DNA from: Larix sibirica
Lineage: Eukaryota; Streptophyta; Pinopsida; Pinales; Pinaceae
Assembly (NCBI GenBank): GCA_004151065.3
Contig: NWUY0300072022.1
Coordinates: 1 to 14,540, forward strand
DNA: 14,540 nucleotides
Direction: 5' to 3'
The notes under the pieces are model-generated. The model saw nothing but the letters and a program-made list of their open reading frames with translations. It was not told where the DNA came from and searched no databases. Numbering within the stretch: the stretch's first letter is position 1; every line of letters begins with the position of its first letter. Position numbers and translations under genes: made by a program. Shown here in pieces: positions 1-7,830 of the stretch.

Positions 1-532
1 TCTTAGATACTCATGACCCCTATAGCTAGACATTCTCATCATTATAAAGGAATAAGACTCCCTCACCAAAAGTTTATTAAATTCCCAATTAGGTTGCAAA
101 AATTTAAAGGGGATCGATATCCACACACGGGGCATTGTAAATCTAGCATATGATGACTCACTATACAAATTTAAGGTTTCTAGCTTTGAAACCAACAATA
201 AGGTGGGAATGAAGGGATAACATATTCCAACTTATGAACCTCAAAGTATTTTGTTCATAAGCATAAGCATATATAGCACATAGCGGGAAAGCAACTACAA
301 GGACATACTCTAGATTGCTCACTATTTTTGTGCAAAGAGGCACATTTTACAACCTAAAATTAGGGAGATGTGTAATATCCATGCTTAATGATGAGTTGAC
401 ATGTGACATTTAAAAAATAACAAATAAATACTTCAATTTTAACATTAACAAAAAAATAAAATACATACCTACATATATACATAACATACATGCATGCATG
501 CATACAAACATACATAAATATAGCCTAAGAGA
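1..532. other. AT-rich intergenic stretch, no gene seen
   Basis: I see no supported gene on either strand. The longest minus-strand open frame (161-343) shows no recognisable motif and no splice context. The right part is a short-period repeat tract, listed separately. The stretch is probably decayed repeat DNA. Confidence 0.5.
455..525. repeat. Imperfect ATAC/ATGC tetranucleotide microsatellite
   Basis: The tract consists of interrupted tetranucleotide words: catac and tacat variants flank an uninterrupted core of catgcatgcatgcatac near 488-505. The pattern is a simple sequence repeat with point interruptions, which suggests an old locus. Alternating purine-pyrimidine steps dominate the core. 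Confidence 0.7.
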
Positions 533-650
533 TTTGGTCAACTAGTTGTGACAAAAGTTAGCATTTAGCTACTTCTATGCCAAGAGGTGTGCCTAATTCG
601 AATTCCCTTGGGTAAGGCACAATACTTTATGCCAACATGTTTACTAGGAA
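533..650 (+). repeat. Possible tRNA-derived SINE fragment
   Basis: A sequence like a pol III box B, taattcgaattccc (594-607), matches the GGTTCGAATCC-type consensus apart from the first bases. An A-box-like tggtcaactagt lies upstream at about 536-547. The order and the roughly 50-bp spacing suit a plant tRNA-related SINE head. The assignment rests on two short motifs. No poly(A/T) tail or target-site duplication was identified, so the ends are approximate. Confidence 0.4.
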
Positions 651-1064
651 TTCCATAAACAAAACCCATGAATATTTCTTAGATTTACTCGTGAGGTTTT
701 CCTTTATGTGTGTCAAAACAAATTGAACATAAAATGAAAATCCATAATGTCTAAAATCCTTAGATAAAAACTAAAATTTAATTTATTCACACACCCACAT
801 GGAAGTTAGTTATTAATATTTGAACGGTACTAAAGAGGTATTTGAGGTGCTTTGTCACGCTTATTGAAATAAAAACTAGCTATGAAAACTAAAAAGGGAT
901 AGACACGGAAGGAAAATTGCATGCCAAATAAGAAACATACCTACTATACACGTGCTAGCCCATAGTTCAAGGTAGACTAATGGAAACAATTCTGTAGATT
1001 TAATGCATTGGTGCATAAAGGGAACTACACTCCTCTAAGGATTAGAGGCAATATATCTTGTGAC
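651..1064. other. Intergenic, no gene seen
   Basis: Both strands are full of stop codons and I recognise no domain. Because the stretch lies immediately 3' (minus-strand sense) of a gypsy integrase relic, it may be the decayed 3' part of that element. I could not find an LTR boundary in it. Confidence 0.4.
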
Positions 1065-1298
1065 TTAACTTTTTGTTATTTGATATGGACCAAGCCAAAG
1101 GGGATAAAGCTTTGGATGCTTTCTATTCGTCTCACAATATTTATCCCACATAAGCACAAGGTATTCAACTTCAAATTCTTTATTGTACACATTCTTATCT
1201 AACCAATGCTTCACTAGGAATTGGTGCATATAGAACTTCTTTTTGTCCATTCCCATTTCTTTTTCTTCTTCTAGTGGTAGTAAGGAATCATAAGTCAA
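1065..1298 (-). pseudogene. Ty3/gypsy integrase C-terminal domain relic
   Basis: The 77-codon minus-strand open frame resembles the C-terminal end of plant Ty3/gypsy Pol. It has an acidic/basic linker (LEEEKEM, then KKKFYMHQFLVKHW), then the segment ending in LVLMWDK and the GPY/F-type motif LWLGPYQI (about residues 67-74), all in the family order. In an active element this domain contributes to DNA binding and integration. Upstream on the minus strand the frame is closed by a TAA, so the catalytic core, RNase H and RT are missing. The 3' tail is also lost. It is a fragment, not a gene. A second, more damaged copy of its first half lies in the adjacent tandem duplication. Confidence 0.8.
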
Positions 1299-1656
1299 TT
1301 ATCAATTCCCATGATTTCACTTGAAACTTTCAAGAGGACGAAAGGAAAATGTTAATAGGTATAATATATTCCTCCAAGTAACTTCGTACATCTATCATAA
1401 TTTTCTATGCGTGCAAATTCTTTATTGGACACATTCTTATCTAATCAATGCTTCATTAGGAATTGGTACATATAGAACTTTTTGTCCATATCCATTTCCT
1501 CTTCTAGTTCTAGTAAGGAATCATAAATCAATTATCAATTCCCATGACTTCACTTGAAACTTCCCTTGAAAGTTATAAGGAAGGGAGGAACATGTTAATA
1601 GGTATAATAGATTCTTCTAAGTTACTTCGTTCATCTATCATCATTTTCTGTGTGTA
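1172..1656. repeat. Tandem duplication, unit about 242 bp, of gypsy integrase sequence
   Basis: The sequence from about 1172 to 1413 recurs head-to-tail from about 1414 to 1656. Paired landmarks sit 242 bp apart near the left edge: caaattctttattg at 1172 and 1414. Both copies also carry the blocks tcaattatcaattcccatga, tgttaataggtataata and tctatcat. By eye most bases agree, with small indels. On the minus strand the left copy is the open integrase linker. The right copy encodes the same segment (YDSLLELEEE, then DKKFYMYQFLMKH) but has a TGA where the left copy has the Trp codon of KHWLDK. Confidence 0.85.
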
Positions 1657-1788
1657 TTTGTTAGCTACAATTTAAAAGAATTATACTTTGGTAGATCAAG
1701 TAAATGAGATTCACTAGGATTTTCTCTTCCTTTAGGCAAACTTTCTTACCACTGAAGGGTTTTATGAAAGACCAACTGTTATAGGAGA
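1657..1788. other. Linker between duplicated gypsy relic and LTR-like repeat
   Basis: No open frame or motif is recognised here. It may be the degraded 5' part of the LTR-like sequence that follows. Confidence 0.3.
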
Positions 1789-2004
1789 GTTTTAGATTTC
1801 CCTCCATATAAGAGAGCGTCTAGTATTTGTAGAATAGAATAGCAATGCCATTTGAATTGGAGACAGAGCGTCTATAGTTTTAGATTTCCCTCCATATAAG
1901 AGAGTGTCTAGTATTTGTAGAATAGAATAGCAATGCCATATGAATTGGAGACAGAGCGTCTAGTATTTGTAGAATAGAATAGCAATGCCATATGAATTGG
2001 AGAC
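1789..2004 (+). repeat. LTR-like tandem repeats (88-bp and 52-bp units) with TATA-like box
   Basis: A unit beginning gttttagatttccctcc is present at 1789-1876 and again at 1877-1964, giving an 88-bp period. A shorter 52-bp sub-unit, starting agagcgtctag and ending gaattggagac, occurs at 1813-1864, 1901-1952 and 1953-2004. The last two are directly adjacent. Each 88-bp unit carries ccatataagag, which looks like a TATA element. That suggests the core promoter region of an LTR, but no TG...CA ends or primer-binding site were found. A 10-bp inverted repeat links the last unit to the downstream sequence (gaattggaga at 1994-2003, tctccaattc at 2056-2065). Confidence 0.75.
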
Positions 2005-2837
2005 GCTAAAATCATTGATTTAATCAAAACTTCGCTTACATGCAATATTAAACCATCTCCAATTCCAACATTCCAATCTCTTTTTTTTTTCTATCACCAT
2101 ATTCAATTTAGCCCTGATAGTTTTCAGCGTAAAGGAATTTCTAACTAGGTTACTTGTTTGCTTCATTTTAAAACGTAAGGTTCATAAAATTTCAAAAATG
2201 TTCTTCGGAGTGTTAATTACACCAACCTTGCATTTGTGGTAGTTTACCTTAAAGAGGACAATGCTCAATCACCTAAATCCATTTGATGTTATGCTCAACA
2301 GGCTCCCCCAACAAATTGAGAGTGGTTCAAAGCTTTCAGACCTATTACTGTTTCCATGATTGGAGGGTTCAAGCACAAACTAACAAAAAAAAATAATATA
2401 TGTGGAAATTAGCACAGGAACTCCCTTTATTCCACTCTCAATTCACTCTCAATTCCAATAAATTACATAAAAATTACATAAGTGTTTAAAAAACATAATT
2501 CAAGTAATGATGTAGTTTCCTATCCATCCAAGACTTACTTGCCTAATATGATGAAAGCTCATTGTTCTTAGTCTTGGTTTGACATTGTAACTAATCATCT
2601 TTGACAAGCAAATATCCACAACAAGTATGGATTTTAACTTTACTGCATTGAAATTTTATTTTGGTCAAACATGTTTTCTCCTGAATGAAATTTTAATGGC
2701 GCATGCGGCAAGACATTCATGACGAACAACTTCTAGTATACGAACAAATTAGCAAAGAGATCAATTACAATAGAATTCAGACTTCAGTGAACCATATTGT
2801 TCTGGTCGGCAAAAATCCATGAAAATCTGTTCTCCCT
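2005..2837. other. Intergenic / 3' flank of the RBR gene, no gene seen
   Basis: There is no supported reading frame. The right part (about 2600-2837) is presumably the 3' UTR and terminator region of the minus-strand RBR gene. The middle part holds AT-rich, transposon-like sequence with short duplicated words, such as two cactctcaatt blocks and two aattacataa blocks near 2433-2485. I could not assign it to a family. Confidence 0.4.
2655..2660 (-). terminator. Candidate polyadenylation hexamer AATAAA
   Basis: Read on the minus strand this is AATAAA, about 180 bases past the RBR stop codon, a normal plant 3' UTR distance. The hexamer is common in AT-rich DNA and plant signals are loose, so this is only a candidate. 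A further minus-strand AATAAA lies near 2425. Confidence 0.25.
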
Positions 2838-4297
2838 TTATGATTCTGTCCACACAGGGCATTTGCAAGGGTTCCTCCACTCTGATCCGCAACCATAACA
2901 AAAGTGGTAACCACATCTGAAACAACAGCCCCAATAAAATATTTCAACTTTGATTTAAATACATAAACAATTCCCCTTCATTTTCTTGTACAGCGAACAA
3001 TACTAATTGGAATGATAGCTTTGCTAAAATTGGAAAAGAAACACAGTAAGTGTTGCTCAAATATATCATACTCTCCTATGCTATACAATTCAGAGAAAGT
3101 AGTTTTAATAATACAAATAACTAATAAACATTTCAGTTACCATCAATGTTTTGATGAAGATTTTCTTCAGAAACTTCGAGATTTGATAAATTGATACAAA
3201 GAACCCATAAGAAAATCTTCATCAATTAATAAAAGCATGTTTTCCCTTCACCTAGAAGAACTCATGTAATATCTTTTTTAGATTGGTACCAAAAATCCTT
3301 TTCAAAATTAAAATTACAACATTCCAACTTGAAAAAAACTATGTTGATTGAACAGGTATGCAGTTACCAGTTTACTGACCTGCAAACCATGCTACGACAT
3401 CCTGTTGTTTTTTCAACAATGTGTCCGCATCTTGCACACTGTTTCCACTCTTTCTCTTTGGCCAGCTCGAAGAGCATCGACTCATTTTTCTTTAATTCAG
3501 AGCAATCCAAACCCTCATGCCATGGTTCACTGCATTGAACACAAAAGAACCTTTTGCATGCAAGGCATTCTGATTTTTCCATAACAACAGAAGTTGCCAT
3601 AGTCGAGCTTCCTAAGTCTTCAGGCACATCCTTCAACAAGAGTGCCGAGCAATCCTGAAAAGGGCAATATAATCTCTGAGAAAAGGGGATCTTCGCTTCC
3701 TCCAATGCCGATTTCCACTTCTTAATAGCATGATAGGGTACGATCCCTTTACACTTTTCAGGATTCAGATTCTCGCTGCAATTGGGTTCAGGGCAATGAA
3801 CGCGCAGCAAATTTTCTTGTAGTTTACTCTGAATATGTAGGCCTATGCAACTAGAACAAAACCTGTGTGAACAAACCTTACCCACAAAAAATTCAAATGG
3901 CTCTTTGTCTTCAAAACAGATGCCGCAGGATGTTTTCACCACTCTCGTCTCAGCCCTTCTGGGCCAATTGAGCAAGGGACGAAGCGACAATGCCACGCTT
4001 CTCATGCGCTTAACCACTGCATTCTATGGGAAAACAAGCAGAAAAAACACCACAAAATTGATCTTTCACAATAAAGACATTAAAAACACAAACAAACAAA
4101 CAGATTTACATTCTTCCACAAAATTGAATGGCTAAGAAGAATAAATGGTGTACCTGTGCGGGATCATCGTTTTTGGGTCGTTTTTTAAAAGAGATTCTAA
4201 TTGAATTTGAAAAAGACATAGTGCCTACGGATTCGTATGATGCTATCGGTTCCTCCTCAAATGCGACTTGAGAAGAAGCATCATCAGATGAAGCCAT
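2838..4297 (-). CDS. RBR-type (RING-IBR-RING2) E3 ubiquitin ligase, RSL1/RNF144-like, three exons
   Basis: RBR ligases take ubiquitin from an E2 at RING1 onto a RING2 cysteine and then pass it to substrate. The inferred exons are 4297-4154, 4023-3380 and 2916-2838. Introns are 4153-4024 (130 bp, CAG|GTACAC donor) and 3379-2917 (463 bp, AG|GTCAGT donor, TTTCAG acceptor). Joining is phase 0 then phase 2 and gives 288 residues. The start is chosen for its ACCATGGCT context and an upstream in-frame TAA. RING1 ligands are C81, C84, C99, H101, C104, C107, C125 and C130. IBR ligands are C168, C173, C201, C204, C209, C212, H217 and C222. RING2 has C244, C247, the presumed catalytic C257 in TTGCRSMVC, then C262, C264, C269, C272, C280 and C282. 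RING2 is split across intron 2, and the last exon restores CGYHFCYGCG. All expected zinc ligands are visible, with no frameshift or internal stop. The N-terminal 50 residues are Ser/Glu-rich, without a signal peptide. The protein ends soon after RING2 with no membrane segment. Subfamily and substrate are not determined. Confidence 0.93.
3151..3225. repeat. Perfect 17-bp inverted repeat inside RBR intron 2
   Basis: ttgatgaagattttctt at 3151-3167 is the exact reverse complement of aagaaaatcttcatcaa at 3209-3225, with 41 bases between. It lies within the 463-bp second intron of the RBR gene. The arms could form a stem in the pre-mRNA. It may be a foldback element remnant or chance in AT-rich sequence. 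No TA or TTA target duplication of a known MITE family was recognised. Confidence 0.75.
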
Positions 4298-4700
4298 GGT
4301 TTCCTCCAATTGAAGTTACAGAGATGTTGAATCCTTCACCTTGCTGTGCAAGAACTAAGAATCCATGGCTTCAACATTAAACTATTATCCATTTCCTTCT
4401 TCTGCATCGAATATGGACATGGAATGTTTCACTACCAGTTTACATTACGTAGGTAAAGTTGATTGGAAATTGGGATTTGTTTTATTAATGGCAATGACTT
4501 TTGGCGGACCATAATCAGCGCCATAGTCTTTCAGTTATTCAGCGCCATAGTGATCAAATTCGCCCAGCTTATGCCGATTGCAGATTCCTTGACGACCACT
4601 AGGCTCCCGTTACCCCCTCCTTTGATTTCTTCGCCGGCGCCACGTTCCGCGCAATCGGCATTTTTATAAACAGTCAAACGGTCCCAACACCCAATGCATT
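4298..4700 (-). promoter_or_regulatory. Putative promoter and 5' UTR of the RBR ligase gene
   Basis: This stretch is less AT-rich than its surroundings and has CpG-containing words (gccggcgccacg near 4632-4643). On the minus strand a TATA-like TATAAAAA lies at 4668-4661, about 365 bases before the start codon. An exact match to the plant E2F consensus WTTSSCSS is present at 4500-4507 (tttggcgg on the plus strand). A 13-bp word, tcagcgccatagt, occurs twice as a direct repeat at 4515-4527 and 4539-4551. All of these are short motifs, and the transcription start is not known. Confidence 0.45.
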
Positions 4701-4774
4701 AGGTCTTGGCCCCTCCGAAATGCAAGTACTGTTTGATTAGACTATCGAAAGCCAGGGTTTAAAATTGGTGGGGT

Positions 4775-4875
4775 AGGGTTGCTCATTGGCTTGCTGTGAC
4801 AAGGTTCGAAGGGTAGGCGATCCTGGGATAGAGGTTTTTCCCTAGGAGAAAGGATCTCGAATTTCGACCCCTATC
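4775..4875 (+). repeat. Weak tRNA-derived SINE-like fragment
   Basis: An A-box-like gggttgctcattggc (4777-4791) is followed by cttgctgtgacaaggttcgaagg, whose aggttcgaa resembles a box B (about 4802-4810). A second tRNA-like word, tctcgaatttcgacccc, lies at about 4856-4872. Plant SINE heads often show this order. The A-to-B spacing here is shorter than usual, no tail is seen, and the piece may sit in an intron of the downstream exon's gene. Low confidence. Confidence 0.3.
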
Positions 4876-5241
4876 TAGTCACAAGTTTCTAATATATCTG
4901 GCTTGCGAGCTGTTGGATATACCCTTGAAAAATTGCTATTCCCATTATTAAAAAAGAAACTACTCAAAGCCAGGCTAATTATCATTTTGTGCTTCATATT
5001 CATATATTTATGTCCATGCCATGGATGGATAATCCATAACCAAACTCCATGCCCCTACCATTCAAATTTGAAAAGGTATAGCTGATATTATATAATCATA
5101 GCAGTTTTTCCAAGCCAACGTATGAGAGATTTTATGATCAAGATATTATTCCACTACTATTTTACACAGCACAACATTGAATACAATTCTCATAGTAGCT
5201 CCAACTTGCTTCCTGTGACTGTTACTTAGTTTTTAATTCAG

Positions 5242-5394
5242 GACTGCATTCTATGGTATGTACGAATGCACAGCAACGACGCAGTCACGGCCATGCAGTC
5301 TGCACGGACGAAGGAGTTAACCTATGAAGAAGCCCGACCTTTTCTGGATCGAACCTTCATCAATGCAGCTTCATTCTGGTTCGGCCTTACATAA
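5242..5394 (+). CDS. Probable terminal coding exon of an unrecognised gene
   Basis: A pyrimidine-rich tract ending in tttttaattcag (acceptor AG at 5240-5241) precedes a 51-codon open frame ending in TAA. The frame is interrupted by TAG just upstream of the acceptor, as expected if an intron lies there. The frame is richer in GC than its flanks and its composition looks protein-like, with segments such as ARTKELTYEEARPFLDR and a hydrophobic end NAASFWFGLT. It would make 50 C-terminal residues with many charged positions and no cysteine motif. I do not recognise the family and found no upstream exon with a matching donor in the window. It could be a displaced or captured gene fragment, because retroelement debris surrounds it. 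The phase taken (0) is an assumption. Confidence 0.5.
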   Translation, partial: DCILWYVRMHSNDAVTAMQSARTKELTYEEARPFLDRTFINAASFWFGLT

Positions 5395-5793
5395 TTTCTC
5401 AGTCCATATACACTCGATCCTTAGCATAAATCTGCACTCTCATTACCGCAATGTTTCCGAAATTAACAGCTGAGTTCATAGATTCTGCTTTTATAGATTA
5501 TTCTTACTGTATTTTTATGTATATTTTTTTTTTGTAAAGTTGTAGAACTAAATTAATTTGGAGAGCCAAAAAATACATCAGAAGTTACATGTCTGTTATG
5601 CTCAAAGATGCTGAAAACACTGAAATTATACAAAAAAAAGGCCATGAAGAGTAGACCTGCCAAGTTATAGTTCTGGGTCTGAGTCGAAATATACATAACA
5701 TGCATAATAAGAGTACTGAAAAACAGACAATAGAGTAAGTTATAGCAAAAAAGCTGAGTATCACAAAAATAACCCGGTGCCTTGGTAAAACTT
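5395..5793. other. Intergenic / possible 3' UTR, no gene seen
   Basis: The first part would be the 3' UTR of the putative exon ending at 5394. It includes a T-rich run (tattttttttttttgta type, near 5520-5537). A minus-strand open frame at 5553-5813 is AT-driven, hydrophobic by composition and without recognisable motif. It looks like the sequence 3' of the GC-rich minus-strand island rather than a gene. Confidence 0.4.
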
Positions 5794-6954
5794 CTAGGGC
5801 TTTGCTTCAGCATAGTGCGGATCAGGTGCTTCTTCCACTATGGGGTGGTTTCCAAAGAAGTCTTCAACCGTCCCTGGAGAGGGGTAAGTGGGAGACAAAG
5901 GCCTGGTGATGCAACTTGGAGGAGTGAAACCGTTTCCCATTTCCTTGTTTGTTGATGTCGTTCTGCAGAGGGCCCGTAGTGGTAGGCATGGCAGGCAGGG
6001 GTTGTTGGGAAGCTTCCAAGGGGGCCTCATGCCCTGGGGGATCCTCTTCGGCTGTTGCGTGTGTGTCCATGACCTTCGACCCACCAGTGAGACCAGCATT
6101 GCCATCAATATCTCCTTCCTGCTGGATGCCATTAAACTCGTTGATCCGCCCCAGGGAGAAATTGTCCCAAACCACACTGGTGTCCATGGCCTCAAGACGC
6201 TCTCCCATCCTAGCCAGGTTGGCTCTGATGTCCCTGAGAGTGACTCTAATGGCATTCCAATTCGCCGTCATCTTGTCCACAAGAGTGTTCATGTTCTTAA
6301 TTAGCCAGTAGTGATTGATATTGTTGTTGTCATGCCGCCCGGAGGCGAGAATGGCCGCCACTCTGCGAGCTTCCTAGCTGTCAATGAGGCCGTAGGTAGA
6401 GGAAGAGACACTATTGACATAACCATCCATAGTTACCCAGTCGGAGGTGTTTCTAGCACGTCTGCCTGTGTCACGCCTCGAGCCACCCCTTCGTGGATTT
6501 CCTCTTCGCCTTGTCACGACGAAAGACCAACGAAGAGTGACGTAAACCAGAGCTGAAGCAGGAGCAGTGTAAAGAACTCTCAGTCGAGTAGCGACGCAAA
6601 CGAGAGGAAGAGCAGGAGCGGTGTGCGAATCCATGATGTAGACGCAAAGATAAGTGCGTGCCAACAAGCCCTCCTTAACCCAGCTGGTGGAGTTAATGTT
6701 GCTGACGGTCATCTTGGAGAAGGTGACGAGTTAATGTGCTGAGCACATCCCAACTCGTTTGCCGTTGTCGAAGCGATGTTTGCATGGTGCCGGTTAAATG
6801 CCATGCTTTGATAACGAGTAAGCTGCATTGAATTCTCACTATTACCTGGATTCATGTGCTGGCAGTAGTCTCTTTGCAAACGAGCGATCGCGTCAAGGTA
6901 GAGGGCTCCGGGAGGATGCGGGCCCATATTTGCTTCGATGTCACCCGGATCCAA
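5794..6954 (-). pseudogene. GC-rich island with broken minus-strand reading frames, family unknown
   Basis: This block is markedly GC-richer than everything around it and carries long minus-strand frames. The first (6951-6709) meets the second (6712-6374) at a 4-base ATGA overlap. The second ends at one TAG (6376-6374) and the same frame then stays open from 6373 to 5864. The last segment (about 5880-5794) reads on only in another frame, so a frameshift or intron is implied. The second frame has an arginine-rich stretch (6511-6452, ten Arg in twenty residues, RRRGNPRRGGSRR), which would suit nucleic-acid binding. The third starts with a likely amphipathic helix or coiled coil (about 6292-6181, with MNTLVDKM and RANLARMGERLEAM). 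A gag-like or other transposon or viral-relic protein is possible, as is a decayed or spliced host gene. No catalytic motif was seen and I do not recognise it. Overlapping plus-strand frames look like composition artefacts. Confidence 0.45.
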
Positions 6955-7700
6955 GGGTATGTTTATGTATATTAAATATCAAAGATCTTTTGTTTTAATT
7001 TTTTTTGGTCTATATCTGAATTCTTATGCTAACTATCTTTCCTAATGAGGATTTGGATCGACAAACAAAAAAATCTTGTAAATTAAATGATTCCTTTATG
7101 AGACAACATATTTTCACTCTTTCTAAATGTTCCACATTACTTTAAGGATTAAAAGATTGAGATGTATCTGTTTGAACATATAAATTGTCTCAATTCACAT
7201 TTGTTATTAAGAAAAATACTATTTATTTAATTTGTTATTTTAGCAGTTTCTTTTTTGATTTTTTTATTGGAAAACATGTACTCTCATTTTCATTTGTTAA
7301 ATGATTTTTTTAAATTAACAAAGTATAATGATTAATATAATATGTTTTTTTAATGAATTAAGTGTATTATTAACACATTATTCATAAAAATATATTAAAT
7401 ATAATAATTTGTAATATGTTCTTTTTAAATGAATTAAGTGTATTATTAACCTGTTGTGAAAGTAAATTAAATTATTCATAACATAAATAAAATATATAAA
7501 ATTTGAGTGAGTTTAAAGTATTTTTTGAAAGTTACAAATTAATAAAAACAATAATTCATTAAATTTTAAATAATTTTCAAAATAAATTCACATAAATTAT
7601 AAATAATTTCAAAATAAATTCAACAAATATTTAAAAAATATATTTTAATATAAATTTAAATAATATTTAAAAAATTTATTCTAACATAATATGTATAATT
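6955..7700. other. Extremely AT-rich gene-free stretch with internal duplications
   Basis: The sequence is almost all A and T, with no supported coding frame. A block of about 36 bases ending gaattaagtgtattattaac occurs at 7339-7373 and again at 7413-7450. A second pair built on aaataatttcaaaataaattca lies near 7566-7621. It may be a scaffold-attachment-like region or the decayed remains of an AT-rich transposon. Sequence alone does not decide. Confidence 0.55.
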
Positions 7701-7830
7701 TGCGTGAGCTTAATGATTAAGAATAAGTGTTTCCTCTTAGGAATAGGTTCAAATCTAGAGGGGATAAAGTATGTACACCTCTCTAAACTTTAAAGACTAA
7801 ATTTATGCCTGGCTTGGTTGTGACACATAT
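7701..7830 (+). repeat. tRNA-derived SINE candidate
   Basis: An A-box-like gagcttaatgattaag (7706-7721) is followed about 30 bases later by a good box B, ggttcaaatct (7746-7756), in the sequence taggttcaaatctagagggg. This order and spacing are those of the pol III promoter in tRNA-related plant SINEs. The downstream body has a typical pyrimidine/purine mix (tgtacacctctctaaact) before AT-rich sequence resumes. The 3' end is approximate and no target duplication was found. Confidence 0.55.

Noticed and set aside
1321-1557. Plus-strand 78-codon open frame
   Set aside because: It is antisense to the duplicated gypsy integrase sequence, whose minus-strand reading shows family motifs.
3012-3194. 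Plus-strand 60-codon open frame
   Set aside because: It lies in the second intron of the RBR gene, in AT-rich sequence, with no motif.
3329-3584. Two plus-strand open frames overlapping RBR exon 2
   Set aside because: They are antisense shadows of the conserved minus-strand RBR coding sequence.
5888-6556. Plus-strand open frames across the GC-rich island (5888-6304, 5949-6311, 6311-6556)
   Set aside because: They are antisense to longer minus-strand frames, lack motifs and are expected from stop-poor GC-rich composition.
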